Below the pieces are notes generated by a model, which did not search any database, was not told where the DNA came from, and worked only from the letters and a program-made list of their open reading frames with translations. From contig JAGQPR010000023.1 of the NCBI GenBank assembly GCA_020426625.1, positions 1 through 34,831 of the forward strand: a DNA stretch of 34,831 nt. Reading direction: 5' to 3'. The translations under genes and the position numbers were made by a program. This DNA is from Planctomycetales bacterium. Its GTDB lineage: Bacteria; Planctomycetota; Planctomycetia; Pirellulales; Pirellulaceae. Every line of letters starts with the position of its first letter. Position 1 is the stretch's first letter. Below are positions 1-7,709 of the stretch, piece after piece.

Positions 1-1
1 T

Positions 2-82
2 GCTTGCATTGCTTGGGGCAATCGTCGCGGTGCCCCCGGAACACTGAATAGCATCCTACGGCAAGACGGACTCAAGGATTAG
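2..82 (+). CDS. hicA: HicA-like toxin, C-terminal fragment (cut by window edge)
   Basis: This frame is open from the window edge and ends in TAG at 80-82. Its last residues (GTLNSILRQDGL) match the usual C-terminal end of HicA mRNA interferases, where a G-T-L-x-x-I-L-R-Q-x-G-L segment follows the catalytic histidine region. The gene lies four bases upstream of hicB, the normal toxin-antitoxin order. The catalytic part lies outside the window, so activity cannot be judged. A neighbouring frame reads IVAVPP just before, which also resembles HicA, so a frameshift is possible but not shown. Confidence 0.5.
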   Translation, partial: ACIAWGNRRGAPGTLNSILRQDGLKD

Positions 83-86
83 ATCC

Positions 87-299
87 ATGCAAACTAAATA
101 CTTAATCGTCATCGAGAAAACACCAAATAATCTATCCGCGTTTTCTCCAGACTTACCTGGTTGTGTCGCAACCGGGGCAACTCAAAGCGAAGTCGAAGAA
201 CGCATACGAGATGCCATCCGCATGCACTTAGACGGGATGCGTGAAGATGGATTGCCGATTCCAGAGCCATCGTCGATTGCTGAGTATATCGAGGCATAA
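87..299 (+). CDS. hicB: HicB-family antitoxin
   Basis: This 70-residue protein has the compact HicB fold signature: an N-terminal strand (KYLIVIEK), the loop with F-S-P-D-L-P-G-C-V-A-T-G-x-T, then a helix rich in E and R (EVEERIRDAIRMHLDGM) and the closing P-I-P-E-P segment. HicB proteins bind and neutralise HicA and usually repress their own operon. No DNA-binding extension is visible, so this is the short type in which the partial RNase H-like fold is nearly the whole protein. An AAGGA sequence at 74-78 gives a ribosome binding site eight bases before the ATG. It follows the hicA-like fragment by four bases, so the two are probably co-transcribed. The stop is followed within about 20 bases by the repeat fragment at 320-397. 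Confidence 0.85.
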   Translation: MQTKYLIVIEKTPNNLSAFSPDLPGCVATGATQSEVEERIRDAIRMHLDGMREDGLPIPEPSSIAEYIEA

Positions 300-802
300 G
301 AACACTCAACTCGCCTAGCACGCGGTTTTTGACGGAACCGCACGCTATCGCGCTAGAGGCTGGTGTGGCATCGGAATTACGACTTGTGACACTAGCTTGC
401 TACGTTGGCTTCGCTTCTTGAGTTGGAGCGGAGCACCCGCGTTGGTGTTACGCCAAGGCTTGGTCCACATCGGGTACGCCCAAATTTTGGGATAACAAAT
501 CGGTTGCACACCGAACCGCATGTCGCGCGGGTTTGAAACCGAGGGCGAACCGGATGGGGAAGCTTGCTTCTCCTGGCAAAAGCACCTACACTGAGAACTC
601 CCCCTCCACTTGACCCCAGTTATTCCTGAGTGGCCTGCTGCGGAACGACATGACGCTTCGTAGCTTCGGCTTTGCTCACACCAAGAATATGCTGCGCGCC
701 AAATCGCCAATTCCTTGTTCTTGACTCGACTTACCGCCCCTTGCGATAGTATTCAAGAATGATCCGGTCCAGCGCACTCCTTGCAACACACGAATCGGGA
801 CT
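300..802. other. Non-coding interval after hicB
   Basis: About 500 bases with no convincing gene. A minus-strand frame of 121 codons at 345-710 has no recognisable domain and an odd composition, so it is not called. The interval holds the right half of a dispersed repeat (320-397). It also holds an imperfect inverted pair, GGGATAAC at 489-496 and GTTATTCC at 619-626, enclosing GC-rich short stems such as CGGTT/AACCG at 501-518 and GGTTT/AAACC near 530-540. The promoter of the next gene must lie here, but no clear -35/-10 pair was seen. Confidence 0.5.
320..397 (+). repeat. Right half of a dispersed inverted-end repeat (copy A)
   Basis: The segment shares with 24048-24127 the hairpin block GCGGTTTTTGACGGA...CCGCACGC and the terminal block GGAATTACGA(C/T)TTGTGACACTAGCT, with a more diverged stretch between. 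The hairpin here is GCGGTT/AACCGC (322-327 with 336-341), one base pair longer than in the complete copy. The left half seen in copies B and C is absent; the hicB stop codon lies about 20 bases upstream. Confidence 0.7.
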
Positions 803-3800
803 ATGGTTCGAACACTGCTTGTAGCCGTTCTTGTCGTCCAATCTGCTACCAACATCACGTTGGCAGACGAACCTACTGAGCCGAACTCTCCCGCCTCTTT
901 TGCCAATAGTTATGACGAAAGTAACGATGTTGTCAGCGAAGCAGTCATCGCAAGTAAGTTTGAAGCGGAACTATACCAGTTTATCGCGGACCAAACATCG
1001 GGGTGCGTTGACTGTCATGGCAGCGAGGCGACCTCCAGTCTTGTATTGACAGGAAATGCAACCAGTGACTTCAGGCTGTTGTTGGACGGCGGGTATTTGA
1101 ATCCTCATGGTCCTGACACGCTGGTCGCCCGTCTGGCGAGTGAGAATCCGCGTAGGCGCATGCCCAAGGACGCCCCGGCATGGCCGCGGCAGCGGATAGA
1201 GAGATTTGAGGCCATTGTCAGCCAGCTGCAGGTGCTTCAGCACGTGTCTGGAGTCAAGCCAGATGAGCAGTTTCCTCGCGCGCTCTTGGAACCTTATCAT
1301 CAAAGTGCATCAGGAGCAGTTGGCGGCAATGATCAGAAGCGTTTCCTTACCTTTCGTCAATTGAAAGGGAAGATCGCCGCGCAATTTGACGATGATGCAA
1401 CCCGCGGCGATCGGGACCTGTTTGCCGAGCACATTGCTGCCTTTGGGGGGGCAGACTTTACAAAACGTTTCAACGAGTCGACCACACCCACGGCATCTTT
1501 TCTTTCTGCTATGGAGCAATTGGCGCGAGAACTAGCGCAGCACGCGTTCCGTCAGCGTTCCGGGCCGTTTGCTGGCTTGGAGCTACCTCAAATCTCGCCT
1601 TTATCAGCCAGCATTCAGGCAACCGAGTTTGTTGACGCGATCACAACGCTCTACCAACGTGTCTTGTTTCGCAAGCCCACTGAAAAGGAATTGAGTTCGT
1701 CCTTTGAACTGCTGTGCGAAATATACAGATTGGAGGATGAACTCTCGCAACGCAGCTTTCAGACTGCCTTTGAGCTGACGGTCCACGATCCGGAGTCGAA
1801 CGTTCGTTCCGTTCAAACGGTTAGTTTCCCGGTTCAGGGCGACCGCCTTTCGGTTCGACAGTTCATCGTTGATCAGCAACAGCGGAAAATGGGGGATGAG
1901 CATGTTTGGGTCGACCGGATTTTTCGACCCTTGGTCGATCAACTGAGCCAACGTGTATTGTATGTCGGAAATACGAACGACGCGCAAGGAGAATTCCAGC
2001 TTGGCCAACACGTCGAATTGAAAGTCCACGAGCAGGACCAGCGCATCGTCGTACACAACGCAAGTTCGCATCGAAATGTCAGTTTTTCGGGAGTTGAGAT
2101 TCGTGACCAGGCTGGTCTGCTGGTCTCTGACATTGCGGTTGATAGTCCTGGCGTCGCTTTGGACGGTGCTTGGGAACTGGAGACCCGCGATGGATTCTCG
2201 AGTGCCGAAGATCGAAACCGCAACAAGGGATCCAGTACGATCACGGTTCCTCTGAAAGTTGAAAAGGACGGGCAATATAGCGTAAAGATCCGCTGGCGTG
2301 CCAGCGCTTCAAATGCTTCAAATGTTGTGGTCGAGCTACATGCTCACAATGCGAGTAACACGATGGTCAACCCACAACTGCTGTTGCCAAGCGAGCCGGG
2401 CTTAGCTCACTTTACATACGACTGTGGAATTGACACGGTGCCTTACCGACAAATCGATGGACGGTTTCGATTCGACGATGAGAGCTACATCGAGATTTCC
2501 AATCGCGGTACTATTGCGACAGTTACGGCGGGTGCGATCGAGTTAGTGCGTTGTAGTGATGAAAAGGCTTTCGTCATCGACAGCTCGGATGCAGAAGGTA
2601 GCGACCAATGGGAAGCCTATGATGAAGGTAGGTTTCGTGCCTACAACGTCAAGGGAAAAAAGCTTCATGACGGAAACAAAGACAAGGGGGAGCGGTCGCT
2701 CCGATACCGAATCCGTTCGCTCAGCAGCAAAGCAGCTGAAAATGGATGGGATCCGGACGCTACCTACAATGTCAGGATCTACTATCCGGGCAAACGCGAC
2801 CAGGAAACACGTGTGCCAGTCGTTATCAAATCGGTCCGTTCAGCGCCAATCATCCAAGTTGCACATCCGATAGTCGCTAAGGCCGACGCGTCGATTCAAT
2901 TAGATGCAAGTCGTTCGTATACCACGCAAGATAGCCGATTGGAATACACCTGGCGACAGCTGGCCGGTCCAGTCGTATCCTTTCAAACAACGAATACACC
3001 ACGAATTGAATTCGCCATTCCGCGAACTCGAATACAACAGGTTGCCTGGTCAACATTGTGTGCCGCCCTGCTTCGGCACCCTGACTTTTTGTTCGTCGAG
3101 CCCCCAAGCTACGCAACGGCGTCTGTGGAGGATCGTGAGCGTTTGTTGCTGGTCAAGTTGGCCCTGGACCTGCTGGGCCGCAGTCCAACACGGGCAGAAG
3201 TTACGGCTTGGGAACAAGGGCAGACAATTGAGCAGTTCGTGGACCAGTTTCTCCAGTCAGAAGAATTCAAGGAGTTTTATTTTCATCGAATTCGATTGTA
3301 TTTGGAGAGCCAGGGAAACCCAATGCAAGATGAGCCGGCAAGACTGTGGTGCCATATCGCATTTGAAGATCGTCCGTTTCAGGAGATACTGACAGCGGAG
3401 TACACGGCGGACGAGCAATTCCGCCGTGTGGAGAGGCCCAAGTACCATGGGAAGACCGGCTTGCTGACGACCCAGGGATTCATTGATGGCAAACCTGGAT
3501 TGCCACATTACAACTACGCAGCGCAAGTATCCATGCTTTTTCTGGGGTACGTCTACGAGGTCCCGCCCGAGATTGTCGATCAGCGGGAGGGGGTAACTGC
3601 GCTGGGTACTACCGACCCAGACTCAGTTTGTTACAGTTGCCACAAGATACTGACTCCGCTTGCCTTTCAGCGTCTAAACTGGACCGACTCAGGCGAGTTT
3701 GTGCACTCGGATGCATCCGGAAACGCGATCGATGCATCTGACCGAGGGGCTGCCGCCGATTATCCTTTTCCTGGTGAAGGAATGGAGGCGTTTGCCATTC

Positions 3801-4057
3801 AGGCAGCTCAGAAGGAGCGCTTCATTAGAACCATTATCAATACTCACGTCGGCTTTTATTTTGGTCGCCCGCTACGATTTCGTGAGGATGAGCGAATGCT
3901 GTACAAGCAGTTGTGGAAAAACGTGCACGATCATCAGTTCCAAATACGTGAGCTAATTCGTTGTATTGTGACTTCCGACGAATATGCCCAGCGACTCAAG
4001 AGTCCGAGAGACGATTCCGTTGCTCAGCAATCATTTAAAGACGGAGTAGACAGATGA
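803..4057 (+). CDS. Exported c-type haem protein, DUF1592/DUF1588/DUF1585-like, with PKD-like domain
   Basis: This 1084-residue protein starts with a short hydrophobic segment (residues 2-20) that can act as a signal peptide. A PSCyt1-like region follows with CVDCH at 68-72. The middle (about 430-690) looks like beta-rich carbohydrate-binding or adhesive modules, and a PKD-like stretch lies near 694-745. The C-terminal third resembles the planctomycete DUF1592-DUF1588-DUF1585 series: LLRHPDFLF near 760, a second haem motif CYSCH at 943-947 followed by LTPLAFQRLNW, then a terminal helix-rich part. Proteins of this type are abundant in planctomycetes and their reaction is not known. The stop overlaps the next ATG (ATGA at 4054-4057), implying a coupled pair. 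The usual DUF1587 and DUF1595 parts are weak or missing. Family placement is likely, function unknown. Confidence 0.75.
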   Translation: MVRTLLVAVLVVQSATNITLADEPTEPNSPASFANSYDESNDVVSEAVIASKFEAELYQFIADQTSGCVDCHGSEATSSLVLTGNATSDFRLLLDGGYLNPHGPDTLVARLASENPRRRMPKDAPAWPRQRIERFEAIVSQLQVLQHVSGVKPDEQFPRALLEPYHQSASGAVGGNDQKRFLTFRQLKGKIAAQFDDDATRGDRDLFAEHIAAFGGADFTKRFNESTTPTASFLSAMEQLARELAQHAFRQRSGPFAGLELPQISPLSASIQATEFVDAITTLYQRVLFRKPTEKELSSSFELLCEIYRLEDELSQRSFQTAFELTVHDPESNVRSVQTVSFPVQGDRLSVRQFIVDQQQRKMGDEHVWVDRIFRPLVDQLSQRVLYVGNTNDAQGEFQLGQHVELKVHEQDQRIVVHNASSHRNVSFSGVEIRDQAGLLVSDIAVDSPGVALDGAWELETRDGFSSAEDRNRNKGSSTITVPLKVEKDGQYSVKIRWRASASNASNVVVELHAHNASNTMVNPQLLLPSEPGLAHFTYDCGIDTVPYRQIDGRFRFDDESYIEISNRGTIATVTAGAIELVRCSDEKAFVIDSSDAEGSDQWEAYDEGRFRAYNVKGKKLHDGNKDKGERSLRYRIRSLSSKAAENGWDPDATYNVRIYYPGKRDQETRVPVVIKSVRSAPIIQVAHPIVAKADASIQLDASRSYTTQDSRLEYTWRQLAGPVVSFQTTNTPRIEFAIPRTRIQQVAWSTLCAALLRHPDFLFVEPPSYATASVEDRERLLLVKLALDLLGRSPTRAEVTAWEQGQTIEQFVDQFLQSEEFKEFYFHRIRLYLESQGNPMQDEPARLWCHIAFEDRPFQEILTAEYTADEQFRRVERPKYHGKTGLLTTQGFIDGKPGLPHYNYAAQVSMLFLGYVYEVPPEIVDQREGVTALGTTDPDSVCYSCHKILTPLAFQRLNWTDSGEFVHSDASGNAIDASDRGAAADYPFPGEGMEAFAIQAAQKERFIRTIINTHVGFYFGRPLRFREDERMLYKQLWKNVHDHQFQIRELIRCIVTSDEYAQRLKSPRDDSVAQQSFKDGVDR

Positions 4058-5772
4058 CTGCCTGCCAAGTAGACCAACGCGTCAATACCGCAATCGATTT
4101 GCCCTCACAGCAGACGGCTCCACCGCGACGGCGATTCCTGAAACGATGTATTGGCAGTGTGGCTGCATTGACTTGTTCGGACTTTCTCTCTTACTTCGCT
4201 GCTTACGGGATGCCCGCGGAAAGTAAGTCGGAGCGGATGGCAGCGGATGCGACTGAGGCAAGCGAAGACCCTCACTTCTTGATCTACTGGTATTTGGAGG
4301 GTGGATGGTGTGGCTACGACATGTTCAATCCTGTGAATACAGAGAACAACGTAGTCCATCGTTTGGATGAAATTAGCCAAGAAAGGTATCGTGTGCTCCC
4401 CTGGGGCAATGATGATTATCACATCAAGACTCGCGGGAATATTCGTTACGGATATTTGGCCGAGCCTGGCAGCGAACTGTTTTCTGACATGGCCGTATTG
4501 AGTTCCATGCACACAGGGTCAGGGCACTCTCGCGATCGCCTGAAAGTGCATATGGGGGATTACAGTTTTAAACAGACCGAGCCACGAGAAGATGACGAAC
4601 GTTCAGTCATGCAGGCGTTTTCCGAAGTGTACGGTCAGCCATACGTTTTACCCCACCTTTCATGGCACTGGTGGTTGTCTGACGGCGAACTGAACGAAAC
4701 GCAATACACTGGTCGCCGCGGTTACTATCACGCCCTTGGGCCCGTGCATGCTCACACTGTTTATGCTGGCACACCGAAGAAACTTCGTAGTTTGTTGCTG
4801 CAGCTGCATGAGTCGTCTGGTGATGCTGTTAATGCACAGGTAGACAAGTTCCTGTCCGACGCTCATCAGGAGATTCTTAATGATGACAATATACAGGCAG
4901 TCCGCAGCTACCATTCAGCAAGAGACATTTACTTGCAACTGAATCAAAAAGGCAAGAACCTAGACCGAACTGCGCTGGTCAATCTTTTTAGTGATCCAAT
5001 TTTGCGAGAGGACTTTGGTGTTACTGCTGCAGACGAATTGATCACCTATCGCAGCGTAAATGGTAACAAGGCACGCAGCAAGTTTTCGCCAAATACGAAT
5101 GTACAAGCGATGATGGCCCTGGAATTGCTTGCGCAGGGTCTATCGTGCGGATTCTTCATCGAATCTCGCGACGTCAGAAGATTCGATTCGCATAACTCTC
5201 GCAAAAACCTTTGGCGAGGAAAAGGGAATCAACCTGTTGGAAACCCAGATCAATCAGAGATGATGAAACAAGACTTGTGGACGCCTCTTACGACTCTGGT
5301 CCGGCACCTCAAGAATACGGAATACAAGAATAGTGAAACATCGTTGTTTGATCATACGAACATCGTAATTACCTCGGAATTTGGACGCTCTATTCACGGT
5401 GATGTGCAGGGCATTCTGGAAAAGAAAATCTCCGAAGAAAAGAAACAAGCAGAGATCGGTGGCCAGGACATCAGTGCACATTGGCAGGTCACTTCTTGTG
5501 CATTCCTGGGTGGAAACGTAAAGGGAGATAGCCAGTACGGGCGTGTTGGAGAAGCGACGCTTATGGCCATTCCGATACTTCCGGACGGCAGCTTGGATCC
5601 AGCATACAACCCAATTACTGGACAGCTGAATCCAGAACAAGCGAAAAGCCCCCACTCGTTTATTCCCAATCATGGGGACGTATATGCAACGGCGCTAGAA
5701 TTGAGCGGCGTGAGCCCTGCTGGGCGTGGCCGTAATGAACGTCCAGCTTTGCCGTTCATCAAAAGGTCCTAG
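4054..5772 (+). CDS. Tat-exported DUF1501-like protein
   Basis: This 572-residue protein has a twin-arginine leader (RRRFLK at residues 25-30, followed by a moderately hydrophobic stretch), so it is predicted to leave the cytoplasm folded. The body fits the DUF1501 family: an early segment on disclosed histidines (MHTGSGHSRDR), and the family hallmark V-I-T-S-E-F-G-R at about 438-445. A late NHGDVYATALELSGV segment resembles the C-terminal metal-site region of alkaline-phosphatase-like folds. DUF1501 genes in planctomycetes normally sit beside a PSCyt/PSD1 or DUF1592 gene, as here, with a four-base overlap. The pair is thought to work together, but no substrate is known. DUF1552 is an alternative family name for related partners of DUF1592 proteins. 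Confidence 0.72.
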   Translation: MTACQVDQRVNTAIDLPSQQTAPPRRRFLKRCIGSVAALTCSDFLSYFAAYGMPAESKSERMAADATEASEDPHFLIYWYLEGGWCGYDMFNPVNTENNVVHRLDEISQERYRVLPWGNDDYHIKTRGNIRYGYLAEPGSELFSDMAVLSSMHTGSGHSRDRLKVHMGDYSFKQTEPREDDERSVMQAFSEVYGQPYVLPHLSWHWWLSDGELNETQYTGRRGYYHALGPVHAHTVYAGTPKKLRSLLLQLHESSGDAVNAQVDKFLSDAHQEILNDDNIQAVRSYHSARDIYLQLNQKGKNLDRTALVNLFSDPILREDFGVTAADELITYRSVNGNKARSKFSPNTNVQAMMALELLAQGLSCGFFIESRDVRRFDSHNSRKNLWRGKGNQPVGNPDQSEMMKQDLWTPLTTLVRHLKNTEYKNSETSLFDHTNIVITSEFGRSIHGDVQGILEKKISEEKKQAEIGGQDISAHWQVTSCAFLGGNVKGDSQYGRVGEATLMAIPILPDGSLDPAYNPITGQLNPEQAKSPHSFIPNHGDVYATALELSGVSPAGRGRNERPALPFIKRS

Positions 5773-6115
5773 CCCTGGCCCGTAGCGCCCGTAGCCTGGG
5801 CTACGATCTTGTTCTTCGTAGGCCACATGACTAACGAAAATGAGATGGCTGCGAAAATAGGAGATGAAATGGGAAATGCGGACCGCGAGTTCCGGTGGCG
5901 GCTCTGTCTTGCACAACCAGCCAACCTCCGGAATCCCGTGAACACCATCGTTGAACTAGGCCGGTGCAGGGGCGTGTTTAGCTCGCGGGGTAGTTAAGGC
6001 ATCAGATCTGCAAAACGGCCCTCCCCGGCCGCATTACGTCCGACCCTCCCGCAAGCGAGAAGGTAAGTTTACAAGATGCCTCTGTAGACAAATGGCTGCG
6101 CTGCAATTGGTTAGA
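5773..6115. other. Intergenic interval between convergent units
   Basis: About 340 bases between the stop of the DUF1501-like gene and the stop of trkH. It holds a short terminator-like hairpin near its left end. It also holds a weak imperfect hairpin around 6046-6065 (CCTCCCGC / GCGAGAAGG), which might end trkH transcription. A 62-codon plus-strand frame at 5809-5997 has no ribosome binding site or family resemblance and is not called. Confidence 0.5.
5790..5805 (+). terminator. Possible intrinsic terminator after the DUF1501-like gene
   Basis: CGTAGC pairs with GCTACG around a CTGG loop, 17 bases after the stop codon, and is followed by the T-rich ATCTTGTTCTT. The stem is only six base pairs, so this is a modest prediction. 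Confidence 0.4.
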
Positions 6116-7699
6116 TTAGATGCGACGCCAAAATGCGGGGACGAACAATACAAGGATGCTGTACATCTCTAGACGCCCGAGCATCATCAAGAAAACGAAC
6201 AGTAATTTGCTCCAGGGAGCAAAGTCGGCGTAGTTGGCCGTTGGTCCCACAACTCCTAAACCAGGTCCGATATTGTGCAAAGTGGCCGCAATCGCACTGG
6301 CACAGTCCAGCAACTTGTGGTCGAGCAAATTGCCTTCTTCCCCCGACTCTTGCGATAAGCGAGTCCATTGTGCGTCTGGCTCAATGGTGATGAGGGTCAG
6401 CCAGCAACAGGCAAAGGTGGCCCCTACCAAGCCGAAATAGACGAGGATGTGCTTTCGCAAGTCGATATCGTCCAAGATTTGGTCACCGATTTTCAGCGGC
6501 CGGACAACACGCGGACGATAAGACAACTCAAGCTCCAAGCGAAGTATCTTGGCCAACAGCACATGTCGAATGACTTTCATGCCTCCACCCGTGCTGCCAG
6601 CGCATCCTCCTACGAACATCAGAACGATTAGCACTCCTCGACCAAAATTGTTCCACTGGTCGAAATCGGCGGTCCCATATCCGGTGGTGGTCAATACGGA
6701 AACCACCTGAAACAGCGCGAAGCGAATGGCAGAAGGCAGGTTGGCGAAATCGTCGCTCCACATACCAAAGCCAATGACTGCCATTGTGACAAAGGCAATG
6801 ATTCCAATATAAACTCGCCATTCCACGTCGGCGAACAATCGATCCGGTCTGCCCATCGACACGAACAACAAAAGCGCAAAATTCGTGCCAGCCAGGATCA
6901 TGAAGACGACGGTGATGTAGTCGATCCAGGCGCTGTTGAAGTGTCCCAAGCTGGCGTTGTAGGTACTGAATCCTCCGGTAGCCATCGTTCCAAAGGCGTG
7001 GCACAAAGCATCGAAAGCGGACATGCCGCTGAACCAGTAAATCAATGCCAATACGGCGTTCAGGATGATGTAGATCGATGCAAAAACACCGGCCGTTTTC
7101 TGCATTCGACTGTGAGCTGAATCCTTATTGGGACCAGTAATTTCGGCTCGCATCATGGCTTTGCCACCAGCCCCCTGTCCCAAAATAGCCACAAGCAGCA
7201 CGACGATTCCCAGCCCACCCAGGAAATGCGTGCTGCATCGCCAGAAGAGGATACAGTGGGGTAGCAGATTCGGGTCTTCGAGGTTTTTGAAAATAGTTGC
7301 ACCTGTGGTGCTGAACCCCGACTGTGATTCGAACAATGCGTCGACCCAGGAAATAAGTGCGCCGTCTGCCTGCCTGGCTCCACTAAACACGTAGGGCAGG
7401 GCCCCCAGCACTGTGGCCAGTACCCAGGCCAGCCCGACGGTGGCCATGGCCTCCTTTCGAAACAGCTTCTGACCGCTGCTGCCACGTCCAAACCAAAAAA
7501 GAACGCCGCCGATAATCAGTGAGAGTAAGCTACTGAACAGCAACCCACGAAAGCCATTCCACTCGAAAGCATGAGGAGTTGCAGGCAAGTGAGCGCGCCA
7601 ACCTAGGGCGGGGTGCGCCCACGGTAGAGAAAAAAGCATAGTCACTGCAAATAGCAGACAGATCATGCCCAGCGAGCGGCTCAGTAGGCGATAGTTCAT
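6116..7699 (-). CDS. trkH: TrkH-type potassium uptake channel subunit
   Basis: From the chosen start the protein has 527 residues, typical for TrkH/KtrB potassium translocation subunits of the inner membrane. Four pore repeats are visible with their selectivity-filter segments: SGFSTTGAT at 127-135, ATGGFSTYN at 240-248, LTTTGYGT at 336-343 and LHNIGPGLG at 474-482, each flanked by hydrophobic helices. The conserved gating region GGCAGSTGGGMK follows filter 3 at 364-375. A longer frame starts at 7744 inside trkA, but MNYRLLSRS at 7699 gives the usual N-terminus and leaves a ten-base gap after trkA. Gene order trkA-trkH on one strand implies one operon encoding channel and regulatory ring. Confidence 0.93.
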   Translation of the reverse strand: MNYRLLSRSLGMICLLFAVTMLFSLPWAHPALGWRAHLPATPHAFEWNGFRGLLFSSLLSLIIGGVLFWFGRGSSGQKLFRKEAMATVGLAWVLATVLGALPYVFSGARQADGALISWVDALFESQSGFSTTGATIFKNLEDPNLLPHCILFWRCSTHFLGGLGIVVLLVAILGQGAGGKAMMRAEITGPNKDSAHSRMQKTAGVFASIYIILNAVLALIYWFSGMSAFDALCHAFGTMATGGFSTYNASLGHFNSAWIDYITVVFMILAGTNFALLLFVSMGRPDRLFADVEWRVYIGIIAFVTMAVIGFGMWSDDFANLPSAIRFALFQVVSVLTTTGYGTADFDQWNNFGRGVLIVLMFVGGCAGSTGGGMKVIRHVLLAKILRLELELSYRPRVVRPLKIGDQILDDIDLRKHILVYFGLVGATFACCWLTLITIEPDAQWTRLSQESGEEGNLLDHKLLDCASAIAATLHNIGPGLGVVGPTANYADFAPWSKLLFVFLMMLGRLEMYSILVLFVPAFWRRI

Positions 7700-7709
7700 A
7701 TAAGTCGTA

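Noticed and set aside
345..710. Minus-strand open frame of 121 codons after hicB
   Set aside because: No family resemblance, no ribosome binding site and it runs over a repeat fragment; odd Cys/Arg/Ser-rich composition suggests chance.
2307..2325. Short tandem GCTTCAAAT inside the large haem-protein gene
   Set aside because: Two nine-base units in frame encode an Ala-Ser-Asn repeat; too short to signify more than a local duplication in coding sequence.
5809..5997. Plus-strand open frame of 62 codons between the DUF1501-like gene and trkH
   Set aside because: No recognisable domain, no ribosome binding site, and it begins just downstream of a terminator-like hairpin.
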